NCBI GenBank assembly: GCA_021234155.1
Contig: JAJEKV010000028.1
Coordinates: 15,003,928 to 15,067,927 of the forward strand
Source: Isoetes taiwanensis
Taxonomy: Eukaryota > Streptophyta > Lycopodiopsida > Isoetales > Isoetaceae
Reading direction: 5' to 3'
Length of the DNA: 64,000 nt
A program made the translations under genes and the position numbers. The notes under the pieces are model-generated. The model did no database searches. It was not told the DNA's origin and saw only the letters and a program-made list of their open reading frames with translations. Positions 45,200-56,757 of this stretch are shown piece after piece. Numbering within the stretch: position 1 is the stretch's first letter; each line of letters opens with the position of its first letter.

Positions 45200-48100
45200 G
45201 TGCAAGCTTGATGGTGTGTTGAGAACTCGAGAGTACTGAGACAGCTTGCTTTTTGCCCCTCTGAAGCTTTTGGTTTATGGAGATCCTCGTTCTGCATTTC
45301 GGGCCATGCCTTGCCCTTCGCATACGGTCTTTCCTTTTTCTTTCCCTTTTGGTGCTCGGATCGCCCTCCGCCTTTGATGGGCTCTTGCCATGGTCTCACA
45401 AAATCTCTTGAGTTAGGGCCTTGCTTTCATCGCTTTTTGGATTTGCTTTTGGCCCGGTTTTGGTGGTTGATCTCGAAGCTTCCAATCTTGCAACTTTGGT
45501 TTTGTGCAAGATGAGTATTTTTTGATGTCCAGTCCGGATTGGCGGTATTGGCTCCCTTTCGAAGTTTCTTTTTTTTGCCTTCACAGGCTTTCGAATTGGT
45601 TTTTGCGATCATTTTTCCTGTGGTTCCATTTTTGCATGATTTCTCAAACTTCCAGGTTCTTATTTGAATCAGAAGGTTATGCTTGATTGCCAAAACTTCT
45701 AGTCTTGCAATCATCAGTTGTGTTAGTGTCTGCTTTGTTTTGGGTTTGAATCTCGACCTCCTTTAGCCAAATCGACAGGTTTGTTGGATGGATTCGGCTC
45801 CTTATAGCCTCACCTTCTCATTATCTACGTCATTAGTCCACGATCCTCAATCTCTCCTTTGTTGCGTGTCCCGGGAGCCTCATGTCTGGTGGTTAAGGCC
45901 AGCCATAGCGAGTTCTTTAGGAAGGGTTACCGTGGGGATACGGTTCCCACTTTCCCCTATTTATTTTTGTTGATTCTAATGGTTTTGGTTACATCATCTA
46001 GTAGCTTGCTTAGTAGACATCAATTTTTTGGGATTTGGATCATCTCCTTTGCACTGAGGAGAGTGTGTTCGCTCGTCACGAATATCTACTGGCGCTTTTT
46101 GAAAGCAGGTGTGGATAGTCTGTTGTGAGGAGTTCCTGATTAAGCAAGACTAGGCCAAAAGTTGAATCTGGATTGTTATTGGCGTTTGGTGAGAGTGCTT
46201 CTCTATTGTCTTGGAGACCAAAGGTTTGTGTCAGAGTGTAAATTAGTGAGTTTTATTGCACTATGGGGTGAGTTTTTTGTTGTAGGTCATTATGGGCTTT
46301 ATTGCACCCACCAAACTTTATATCCCCTTTATGGATGTTTCGCGAATAAATCTCTCATGAATTTGTGATATAAATCTAACACTAACGCGCTGTTTTGCGG
46401 GGTTCGATAGTTATTTTTTGTTCTTTCCATGAAATTCTAGAAGCTTGGCACTTCATATTCCATTTTAATTCCGGCCCTAACAATGCCCAATGTATGTCTT
46501 GTACATGGTTCGAATTAGTTTAGTTTCAGCGAAGGGTGCCCTAGGGTGTTTTCACATTACATTTTCTTCATACATTTAGTTGGGGCATGGGTCAACGAAA
46601 AATATACTCGGAATCGGCTTATTATTAAATTGATGTTTTCACGATATTTGGTAGGCTTTATTCACATGTGAGATATTCTCATTTCATCAATTCTTGAATT
46701 TTTACTAAGTTTTTTTATTTAGGTTCATGGTTTTCAACACCTTACACAAGATCTTTGATGCATATCTCTTTTAATTATAATGCTTATCATTGCGATATTT
46801 TATTGTGGCTTAAGCCTTTACAAAGCTGAGATGACTTCATCTAATGCATGAGCCTTCATGCTTTTCGCTTTTACATGTCATTATATGGTTTCATCAGATT
46901 GGGCCTTAAGCTTTTTTTTACATATGCCTAGATGGTTTCTGCTTCTCCATATATAAATGAGCATTAAACCGTTTAGTAGTGGTTTCTTTTACGTAGCTCA
47001 TTTTGTTTTATTTGATCTTTGGATCCGGCTTTGGTATATCGTTACCGTGGCCTTTCTTGTACTAACCAGATGTCTTTATGTTCATCACGGAAGTTACCTA
47101 TCATCCCAGCCGTTGAAGTCACATGAAGTTTCACATTGCTTTGGCCGGCGCCTTTGAAGTTTGTATGTTGGTTGATCTACGGCGAGTTGATTTCCCCCAT
47201 GGCTAGTAGATGGATGGTAGTTATCATATATGATTTTATTTCTGACTAGTTTTCTTTGGGGGGCTCAATATCCGTCTTTCTTGTCATGGTTTTGGATGGC
47301 ATATACTACATGGTCTCATCCGGATCATACTTCTCCTCATAGTGCATTACATGGTTTTGCTTTTTTCCATGTAGGGGAATAGGTGTTGAGATCTGCATTG
47401 TATAAGTCGTGGTCGTTTTTATTATTGCTTTGTTGGTTTGGTACACACATTTTGGATCCTTTTTAAAACTACTTGCCTCCAGGATAGGTGTCGTTGATAC
47501 GTCATTCCAAAGACCTGCGGTCATGTTGATTCTGTTCTTTGTTCTTGTTTTTGTCCCTCGTTTCACTCTATTTGTCTTGTCGTTTATTCGTTTGCCTTGT
47601 TTCCTCCTAACGTTTATGGCATTTTTGCATTTTCCCTGAACACATTTTCATTTACATTGTATCTTTGGAGTGCAGTTCGATGTGCTCCAGTGTTCATGCT
47701 CCCTTTGGGGTTGTACCGTCAGCTAATATATTAGTCTCTAGATATTGTCCCTGTTTTCGCATCTGATCTCGCTCTACTTGATATTCTTTTTAATTTTATA
47801 GTCATGTTTGGTCCGATTTAGATCCTATTTGGTCAGTTGGTTTCATTGAGCCTCCATGCTCTAATTGCTTCCTCTAAGGCTTTTTATGTTTCTATTTGTT
47901 TTTACACGATTGTCTCTTGAGATCTTTTTGTGTCTGTCTTACCGTTTTCTCCGTTTCTCGTTTTCACTTGACCCCAATTTAGGTAATTTCTTGTTCATCT
48001 TTGGTTATGTTCTCATTTACTCTACCGAGTGCTTATTATTTATGTGTGTTTTGCTCTTGTTGCACCTCTTCCTGTTTTACCCCGTTCTTGGCTTGTTTTG

Positions 48101-49800
48101 CACTCGTTATTAGATTCACCCATTTTGTTCCTAAGTATCTTGTTTGCCTCATCCCTCTGAAGACTTGACACCCCCTTTACATCTAGTCTTTTCATGAGAT
48201 CTAAAATATTTGGTACTATTCCTTCCAGTCCGAGTTACATCATTATTTCCACTACTTCTTTTGGTATTTTATGGCTTTATTTTGTTCCTTTGTCTCCTTT
48301 TTCATTTTCCATTTGCACTTTGCATGCTTCTTTAAGATTGTTTTTTCAATTTGCGTCTTTTTTATTTGTGTCTTGGATAGCCTCTAGTGCTACTTGTCCA
48401 TCTTATTTGTTTATGGATTGTCCTTTTTATTTATTTCCCATGGTTTTCTTATGCCATTTTCTTTCATTCGTTCTTTCTTGTCGTTGCCATTTTTCCCTCT
48501 TCGTTTCATGATTCCTTGTTGGGTTTGCTTTAATCCACTATTGAGTTGTTTTTAATAGTTTCGACATGTTCCATTTACTTCCCTTGTGTTATGTGTTGCT
48601 CCTTTCTATTTTTTGCTAGCTAAGTTGTTCGGTTTCTGCAAATGATTATCATTTCATCATTTCTTTGTTATTGTTGGCTGTTTGACTGGTTTGCCATAGA
48701 TTTGTTGTTTTGAATTTTTTTCATTTTCACTATATTGTTTCATTTGTTCACTTGATGTTTTCGCCGTTGCACCTCACCTCCTTTTCTTTTGCCTTCGCTG
48801 TCTCATTCATCATTGTATGCTCCTCGCTGTTCCAAATTTCAGCTCCTTTCTTTGCCTCTTCCTCGCTCTCCTGTTCTCACCTGCCCATACTTCACCCCTC
48901 AGAGCCCTCGCCTTCCTTTGATTTTACTTTTCATACCATCTCTTTTTCGTGTCCTCTATTTGGTCCGTGGATATTACATCTGGCTGCTCTATCTAGCTCT
49001 CCTATATGACGCTTTTATGTCCCATCGATTCCTAATGTTCCTTCGTAGATCCTTCCTCACATGTGATCTTTATCTTTTTCCACTTTTTGTGTCCTTCGCT
49101 TCCCCATTACTTCCTCCCGTTCATGTTGGCCTTTGTGCTCACTACCGACTCCTTTTATCCAGCCTCATATCCCATGGTTTCCTATTCCTAGATTTGGCTT
49201 GTTCAAGTGATCCCTTATTATCCATTTTTATTTTTTTGTTCTTCCATTCGGCATCACATCCCATAAATACTTTTTCCTTCCTCTAACCGCATTGTTTGTG
49301 TCCTCATTTTATGTTCTCTTCAAATTTCTTAGATTACGTTGTGTCCTTCATTTTTATGTTCTGCTTTTCCATCTTTTTCATTGTTACATCGCTCTCTTTC
49401 ATTTTCATACATCCCATCATTCGCTTCCGGCTTTTGTCCTTCTACTTCTTTTTGCTTCATTGTCTCTGGCTCTTCTCCTTTATTCCTTTTTTGTTCCAAT
49501 TCTTCTTGGTCTCCTCTTCCCCCATTTACTCTGGTTTGCCTTGGGTCTCATTTGCTCGATGAGCCATCTTCTGTGGTTCTCGAGACCGTTGCTTGCCTGC
49601 TCACTTCGTTTGTCCCATTGTTTTACTATGGGTTGTCTCATTATTTGTTTGGTATCTCGTATCTCTCCCTATTCCATTGATGTGTTATAGTTCTAGCCCA
49701 CATATTTACCATTTTTTCCATTTTTTTTTTTTTTTCATCTTCTTTTTACTCCCATTCGGCTTAGTTTGCTCTGTTTTGTTTGGGTAGATTCCTCTTCATC
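45200..49800 (+). repeat. T-rich, ORF-less repeat body, copy B
   Basis: Similar in character to 25440-29482 and sharing phrases such as CACACATTTTGGATCC (near 47446). It also shares the immediate left context of the module, TAGATTCCTCTTC.ATCGGSC, just before 49801. Only short, proline/serine/phenylalanine-rich chance frames occur. The left limit is uncertain; the clearest similarity starts near 46400. Confidence 0.4.
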
Positions 49801-50991
49801 GGCCCACTTGTTTGTGAAAATAGGACCTATCCTAGACGCCACGGTTCTATTGCTTTTAGCAATAGAACCGATATTCCTGGATGGGGACGCCCTCACATCT
49901 CCTATTTATTACGCTTCTTTCTTCCATGTTCATTCATCTACGTTCTCTTGAGCTAGTATTCTGCTCCTTCTTTGTCCTACCAGTTTCCCCCTCATCCCCC
50001 CTCCTAAATGGTTCCCTACATTAGGCCATGTCTATTTTTCCGCTTTCCATTATTCCATTTTATTGTGGAGTTGTTCCATTTTTTTTTGGTCGATTGGTCA
50101 TCTTTTATTTTTTTTGTCTATCTTTCAACACCTCTGGAGGTTGCTCGCGGCTTCTAACATCCTCCATGTGTCGTTTTCTATGTTTTTTGTAAGTGTAGAG
50201 ATTTTGATCTTCAATTTGTTCGGCGTGTTTTTCAGAGCCTCCGATGCATACTTATTATTATTTTCTTGCTCGACGTGGGTAATCAGAAAGCCTTCAAGCA
50301 TATTTATTTTGTTCTTTCTTGGCGGCAATCAGAGTCCTCCAAGGTTTCTTTTTCACATTTCTGCTATGTAAGGCAATGTAGCCTCCGGGAGGTGACTAAT
50401 CGACAGTTTGTCTCATGGCGGTCATTCCGTGGACAGCTCGCTGGTCTGGCCATTGCTTCTTCCTACGCGGCCTTGTGAGCCTCCCGAAAGTGCTATTATA
50501 TTCTATTTTAGAGCAATTCCGCCACGTGCCTTGGCTTAAAGTCCTAACTTTCTAATGGGTCATTCTCGCTTTCAGATTTTCTAGTGCGATCTTTTTGGTA
50601 GCTTCTTATTGTCACTACCATCATGTTTGCAAGAACCCACTTCCTTGGCCGACGATGTCGGGTGGGTATCTAAATGAGAGTGGCGACAGCTTTTCATTAG
50701 GGGTTTCCCCGAAGCCCTAACGAGCGGTGGTTTTCATCTCGATGAGGAGCATGAAGTTGGTTTTTCACATTGGCATATACCCATAGTGGAACAACTGCCT
50801 TTTATCTAGCACTCTTTTAGTTTTTTTCATGCCTCGATAAATATTCTAGCTTCGAGCATGTCTGCTTTTTGCTTCAGATTTTCTATCCCTAGAAAGGGGA
50901 TCAATATGTACTCAAAGATTTTACAAAGTCTCAAATGAGAACACTAATTCACTCTCGCCACTTGTTTGTGTCATAGGACCCATCCTAGGAA
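49801..50991 (+). repeat. 1.2-kb LTR-like module, copy B
   Basis: Bounded by CACTTGTTTGTGAAAATAGG, ACCTATCCTAG (49805) and CACTTGTTTGTGTCATAGGA, CCCATCCTAGG (50960). A 13-base stem-loop (CGGTTCTATTGC/GCAATAGAACCG) lies just inside the left end, then GGATGGGGACGCCC and CTATTTATTA. AGCCTCC-type motifs recur (near 50236, 50389, 50476). The right part has TATCCCTAGAAAGGGGATCA. Landmarks match copy A in order, but divergence is clear. Confidence 0.55.
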
Positions 50992-51059
50992 GGGTAGATA
51001 TGAAGAGGTTTACATTCTCTAAAGTTACCGGCTTTTTTATTTCATTTTGATGTGATTGA

Positions 51060-52257
51060 TTCTGAGCCATGAGAGATGAAAGTGGTATGCTTCAATTCGG
51101 CTGCTAGGAAGTTTGATAGGTTGGTCTGTTGGTAAGGTCTTTAGCATATCAAGTATGATGCTAAAGCCAATGAATAGGATTTTCAAACCGCTGAGCCATT
51201 CGTGGGAGGTATACCCCAGACACTTCTATAGTTCAGAGTGCGGAGGACGACAAGAATATTCATTGTCATATGTATGAGTTTGTATCGATTGCGATCTAGA
51301 GCTTAAAATGAGGGACTCGCTGGTTGATGTGATTGGTGTTGTCACGAGAGTGGAGGAGGCATCACGAGTTCATCTAAAAATGGCAGCCCTATGGATCGAG
51401 AGTCATGTCTTTGAAAGACGTGATCGGTAAGGCAAATGAAGTTACTATGTGGGGCCAGGTATCTTTAAGCAGAAGGTAGACAAAATTGAAGATTTGTGGA
51501 GTGCGCCGAAGAACCTGTGCTTTGTTCCTCTAAAGGAGCTTAAGGTGAGAGTGATTACGCAATCCAAGTCATTAGTTACCGCCCATTCGACCAAAGCAAG
51601 TAAATCCTCCTATTCCCGAAGTGCAAGGAGTTAAGAGATTGGTTTATTGCGTAGGAAAGATGTCCCTTCTCGCTTGCCTTCGATGTCGCCGTAGCTTATT
51701 GTCTATAACTGCCTCTAAAATTCGTGAGCGCACTTATCGTGAGGTAGCACCCGAGACGTGGCAAAACCGGGCCTTGGTTGAGTTACAGGTGGTGATGGAC
51801 GTGAACATGAAAATATGATTTCATGTATTATAAAGATGTCCATTGAGATCTACTAATCGCCAATGTTTGAATAGAAGGCCTAGCGGGAGGGATGATTGTG
51901 GCATTGTAGTGGTTTAAACATTCGTGGTGAAGGAATGTTCATATAGGTATGTGATTTCGCTGGTAAACTATTTGATCGCTAACGTGAGTTCTCCGGTGAC
52001 GCGCTTTTCAAGAGGTTGGTGAGGAGCTATTTGGCTGCACAGCGAAGCAAATGGATGCTTGAAAATTGAAGAATATTCAGAAGTTCAATCAGATAGTGCA
52101 GCAGACCTTCTTCAAGACATTCCAGTTCAAAATAAGAATTAAAGAAGAGACATACAATGACATGCAAAGAAACAAGTACGTAGTTGAGGGAATTGACAAG
52201 ATGAACTATTCCATGGGCTGCACCACTTTGCTGCAGCAAATCCATGAGCTGATGTGA
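51060..52257 (+). pseudogene. Replication protein A large subunit (RPA1/RPA70) pseudogene
   Basis: Decayed copy of the RPA 70-kDa subunit, the single-strand DNA-binding protein of replication and repair. In order: VVCFNSAARKFDRLV near 51080 (OB-fold A-like), DVIGVVTRVEEASRV at 51319-51365 with SLKDVIGKANEVTMWG, an SDYAIQ... region with NPPIPEVQ then ELRDWF near 51600-51640, CSYRYVISL near 51940, ELFGCTAKQMDA near 52025, and a well-kept C-terminus NQIVQQTFFKTFQFKIRIKE, ETYNDMQRNKYVVEGIDKMN, YSMGCTTLLQQIHELM ending at 52257. Many frame changes, and no clear introns across 1.2 kb, so it may be a retrocopy or a copy of one large exon. N-terminal protein-interaction domain not found. The zinc-ribbon cysteines are largely lost. 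Confidence 0.75.
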
Positions 52258-52556
52258 TGCCTGGATTGGAGAGAAGGAAGAGGGACCTTGTAAATATTTT
52301 GAGTCTGCATTCCTCTCCTTGCAGATGGTGTGTTGTACATATTTTTTTACACATTGTGAATAATCTTTGTGCTGTTTATAATGAAGTTGATTGTGAAGAT
52401 TCCAATTGTTCTATTGTTGTCTTATCTTTTCGCTTTCTGGTGTCTTTTGAAGCCAGGTGAACTAAGAGTCTAAATGTAACTCTTAGTCCCTTCTATTTCC
52501 TTTTCGCAGCAAAAGTACCTTCTCTTCTGTATCTTCTGTTCACAGCATCATTACTT

Positions 52557-52994
52557 ACATTCTTAGATCCTCGCAGTAATATAAGATATGACTTCTTCAT
52601 AGCCTGCTACCATCTACGCGCAATTATCATCATAACAGTGCCCTATCTTAAGCTCATGTGCGAAATGTGCATGGAAGCCATAGGTCTTCAGCAAATCCGT
52701 CATATTTGTGGATACGCTTAACATGCACAAAGTGTCTATCCCCTTGAAGTTGCAGGTGTTGCCACGTTTTTATATATTTATTTTATCGTTTGTTGCAGAC
52801 ATTCTTAGATCCTCGCAGTAATATAAGATATGTACTAAATCATAGCCTGCTACGATCTGACCGTAATTACCATCATAACAGTGTGCTATAGTAAGTTCAT
52901 GTCCCAAGTGTGCATCCAAGCCATAGGTCTTGAGCAAATCCGTGATATTTGTGGATACGCCTAGCATGGACAGGGTGTGTATCCCCTTGAAGTT
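52557..52994. repeat. Two-copy tandem duplication, 242-base period
   Basis: Units start at 52557 and 52799 with ATTCTTAGATCCTCGCAGTA and end near ATCCCCTTGAAGTT. On the minus strand both can be read as related peptides (GIHTLSMLGVSTNITDLLKT; GIDTLCMLSVSTNMTDLLKT). The nearer copy is open for 112 codons (53108-52770), the other has a stop. I do not recognise the peptide. Confidence 0.8.
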
Positions 52995-53143
52995 TTCTGA
53001 AACAATAGTGCACTGCAGAGGTCCGATTTTGAAGACTTGCAGACTGAGCATGAAAAGAATAGCCTTAACTATATTCTGGGCTTTTGGACTTCTTAAAAAG
53101 CTTGCCAAATTTTTTTTGATAATCTGAATTCCCTTCTAGAATC

Positions 53144-53260
53144 AGGAATAATGACCGGAGTACTTGGACACGTTTTAGCTAAATTCCCTGATATTGTTGG
53201 TTATGGAGTACAGTATACATTGAAGAAAGTGGCTGCTTATTTTCAAAGGGTTGGGTTACT
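53144..53260 (+). pseudogene. Possible mTERF-family exon fragment
   Basis: After a plausible acceptor (ctagaatcag at 53143) the text reads MTGVLGHVLAKFPDIVGYGV, QYTLKKVAAYFQRVGLL. This has the shape of an mTERF repeat (L..fP.il.ysv...l.p.v.fl..lGl); mTERF proteins act in organelle gene expression. Only one repeat unit is visible, so the call is weak. Confidence 0.35.
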
Positions 53261-53299
53261 TAGTGTAGAAAGGATGTTGCTGCTACATTATTGTTTCTA

Positions 53300-55310
53300 C
53301 ATCAAAAAAATCCAACATTTTATTTCAGTCTTATTGGAATTCAAATCAACGTCAAACGGGTTCTTCACTCTATCCATCATTACATTCACTCCCTACTAAA
53401 CTATAGATTCCCTGAAATTTTGGGCCTGCTTCCTGCTCGAGAGTATGTATGCCTGAGCAACAGAGGTGCATTCGAAGAGCAATAGAATAGCCAGCAATTG
53501 TTTGTATCAGAAGGATTAGAGCAGGGATACCCCCTCGATAGATACTAACTATGATTTGTTGCTTAAAGGTCCAACCTTGACACGTTTCCTTCTGCTTCCT
53601 TCTGCAGTTAGATTTGTAAAAAAGTACTGATCGAATCAATATCAGCTCAACTTGAATGCAATTAAAGGTTTGCAGCTTCCTCTCTACATTTTTGCTATTC
53701 TTTGAAGCCTTATTCTATCAAAGCTTTGCATGGATTAGCTTGCAGACTTTCTTTCAACAGCGGGTTCCATATTAACTGTTATAGGATTGTATTGAAATAT
53801 TCTTTCTAAGTATGTACAGATTCTTTCTTTCTTTCTTTCACACTATAAGATTTTCAATTCTATTTGTTTAATAAGTGCTCTCCATTTGTTCTCTGGACAA
53901 CTGCTTCAATTCACAGTTAGCTCTTTACACTTGGACAGTAAACAACTGTTGCTTGATTGCTTCAAAAATGCTCATGTTCCATTTTTGCTAGAGACATGAG
54001 TTTTGTTGCCCATCAATATTTGTGCCTTTGCATGAGAGATAGGGATGCTAAAAGATGAAAACAATTGCATGTCGTATGCATATACTGTGAAAATGCTTTG
54101 GAACAAGTAAAAGCGAGCTTCAGAGGCCTCTCTGAATCTTGAAAGAGAGTCTGAATGCCATATCAGTTGCATGGAAGATGCTGCATATGTTGTCAAAGTA
54201 AAGAGTCTTGACGATTGCGCTTGACCATCTTCAACAAACGCTCTGAACTGTCAGGATTTGTGTCCGTCCGTTGGTTGCTCAAGAATCCACATTGGGCTCA
54301 TGTGAGAGGTTTTGCAATCTAAGGAGATATGGCTTTAGTAAGAGTTTCATCAGCTCAATTCTTTATGTCAGTTGCAGATTGTATATTGGCTTTGATTTTC
54401 TCTTTGTGATTGCCAACAAGATGATAGTTGTTTGCATCATTGCCAACCTGCGCATTTTCTTGCAAGTGCAACAGAGATAATAAATAATTTGCCTGGCAGG
54501 TTCTTTAAATGGTTGAATATCTTAAGAGAAAAATAACAAGCAGAGTGATCAATCCTTTTTTCTAGATGCCTACATTTTGTCTCTCTACAATTAGTATCCT
54601 ATATCCATTTCTGCTAATAACCTTGCCTACAATGAGCGAATGATGTGAGAAGCTTTGTCACCATTATTTAATTTCAGGCATAAAGACATAGATAATTCAG
54701 CAGTCTACTATTCACGTAATCTTATTTTATTTAAAAAACATCTATATTTGTTTCTGAAAAATGACATTTATCTTATAGCCTTCTTTGTTTGGCAGAAATC
54801 TGTTGATTGGCTGATGTCGATAGGTTATTTGGAAAAGACAATCAATTCTCTTCCTGCTTGAAAGGTATGTTTATTTGCATTCACTTTTCGTTACCATTGG
54901 CTTCTCTTTAATCAGAGTTCGTGTAGCTCAAAACTCTTTCGTCTCTGAATATCCACATCTCTTCTTAATTTCTGGATACCCAAGATCCTATATACACTTC
55001 CCTTCATGCCTCAAGCGATGTTTTCAACAACTAGTATCTGTTGAAGATTGAGCAGCAGATTGACCATACCTGTATTCTAATGTAATGCAGCCGGTTTTGC
55101 CCATGTTTATGGCTTTCTTTCGCACTCTTCTAGAATGTTCTTTATTTGTTTTTTTCCAACGCAAGCAAAAAGTAGGGATAAAAGTAGATATGGTGGCCTT
55201 TATAACCATTGTAGATACATGTAAAGCAAGTTCCAGGAGGAAATGTACTACGTCCAGATAAATATGTGACTGTATCATCTGCTAATATTCATATTCCATA
55301 AAGTGTCCGG
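53300..55310. other. Gap with no convincing gene
   Basis: Several short plus-strand frames, for example one ending SVDWLMSIGYLEKTINSLPA at 54861, have no recognised similarity. A TTTCTTTCTTTCTTTC microsatellite lies near 53823. Confidence 0.35.
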
Positions 55311-55319
55311 GGTCTTATT

Positions 55320-56245
55320 GACTTTCCTTATGCAGTCTAAGCTCCATGGTCGCAAAAATGCATCATCAACAAACTTCAAATGCTCATATTAAAGTCCCTC
55401 CATGTATCTATCCATAAGGAGAGTTGTTGGCTAATGTGTAAGATGGTTGATATGCGGCAGTAGCTATTTCTGTGTCCCTTCCACCATGCACACAAATATT
55501 TAATTGAACCTATGGAAAGTATAGATATTTTATTATCTATCATCATCTTCGAATGCACATATATCATAAACCTGGGTTGACTTGAGCATCTGAATAGCTT
55601 GAACGTACCCCTGGAGATTTTGAAGCTAGATCTTCATCAACAAATCTTACTTTTCTATTTCCCAGGCTGGAGTTCCATCGAATATCTGCCTTGCAACCAA
55701 TGCCTGTGCAATAGATCAGGAATACCCTCAAGCCACATTGGCAGTACCACACACACTGTAAATCGTTCCTTGCCTCAATCTTGCTAACTATCTTTTATGT
55801 TAGCTCCATGGGTATCAAGGAAAGGGCTTTTAACTTACTGATCTAAAAATCACCCAAATGAGCTCCCAAGAAAATACTAATTTCCAAATAGATATAAAAT
55901 TCTTCGCCCGACGAATTGCATGAGCATAAGCATCATCAATGTTCCGGTCAATTGTGCATTTTTTTTCCACTCAGCAAACCCGTTTTCGCAGTATCTTCAG
56001 GATTATTTGGAAAGCCTACAGTAGCTCCTCCATCAATAGACCAAAAACTCTACACATCCCATGCAGTTGCATCATGTTCATCAAGAACACGAGATAGAGG
56101 AACAATGACGTCCATCTCAGAAAGAGGCAACATACACTCACGTACTCTTATCTTGACACTGCTTAGATTATCGTTGCTCAAAGTTGAAACATACATCCCA
56201 TGATATAGGACCTTTCCACCCGTTAAGGTCTGCCATTCATTCCTT
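55320..56245 (-). pseudogene. Phospholipase D (plant alpha/C2-type) pseudogene, C-terminal half
   Basis: Decayed gene for a membrane-lipid hydrolase that releases phosphatidic acid. Read in order with frame changes: GPISWDVCFNFEQR near 56200, [40 protein letters not shown] near 55990, [20 protein letters not shown] near 55930, QYFLGSSF-like text, LIPMEL, ERFTVCVVLPMWLEGIPD near 55740, RFMIYVHSKMMI near 55570 (the second HKD box region; the canonical form is HxKxxxxD, and H and K are kept), GGRDTEIATAAYQPSYTLAN, NSPYGQIHG, and WYEHLKFVDDAFLRPWSLDC near 55350. Stops and frameshifts throughout. It is intron-free over about 900 bases, fitting the long second exon of alpha-type genes or a retrocopy. 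C2 domain and first HKD box not found. Confidence 0.8.
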
Positions 56246-56249
56246 TAGA

Positions 56250-56750
56250 TACTTGAGCATCAGAAAAACGTCAACAAAACACAAATATGCCTGAATTCCC
56301 CATTTCATTTAATTTACCATTGCTTTTCAGATTCAAGCATGATTTACTATGCTCTCTAGCATTTCACATTATCTTCATTGCTCCCTTCTTGCTTTAAAGG
56401 TATGTTTACTTCCTCTTAGCGTCTTCGTCTCATCCCCTTCAAATTTGAAGAGTTTATATTGCTCTAAAATTCCATAGATTATCCAAACACTCTTCACTCC
56501 AACACATTCTGATCATTATAGATCATAGCTCAATTGCAGGTTAGATCTCATACCTCTTTAAATTCCTTTACTTCATATTGTCTTTCTTGGATCACACTCT
56601 TCATATTTCTCTCTACGTTTATTTAGATTATCCACATACTTCTATTGCAATAGAGTGACCTAGCACATCATTCTCGCAACCAACACTCCTAGAAATGGAA
56701 AGACAGGGTCAGCGCGAGGATGAACATGAATGAAACGCAAAAAGAAGACA
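56250..56750. other. Gap between phospholipase D and Helitron relics
   Basis: AT-rich; no exon or repeat recognised. Confidence 0.4.
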
Positions 56751-56757
56751 ACTTGAC

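Noticed and set aside
47800-49700. Long plus-strand frames of 80-165 codons
   Set aside because: They consist of Phe/Ser/Leu/Pro-rich low-complexity text from T-rich DNA, overlap in several frames and have no domain.
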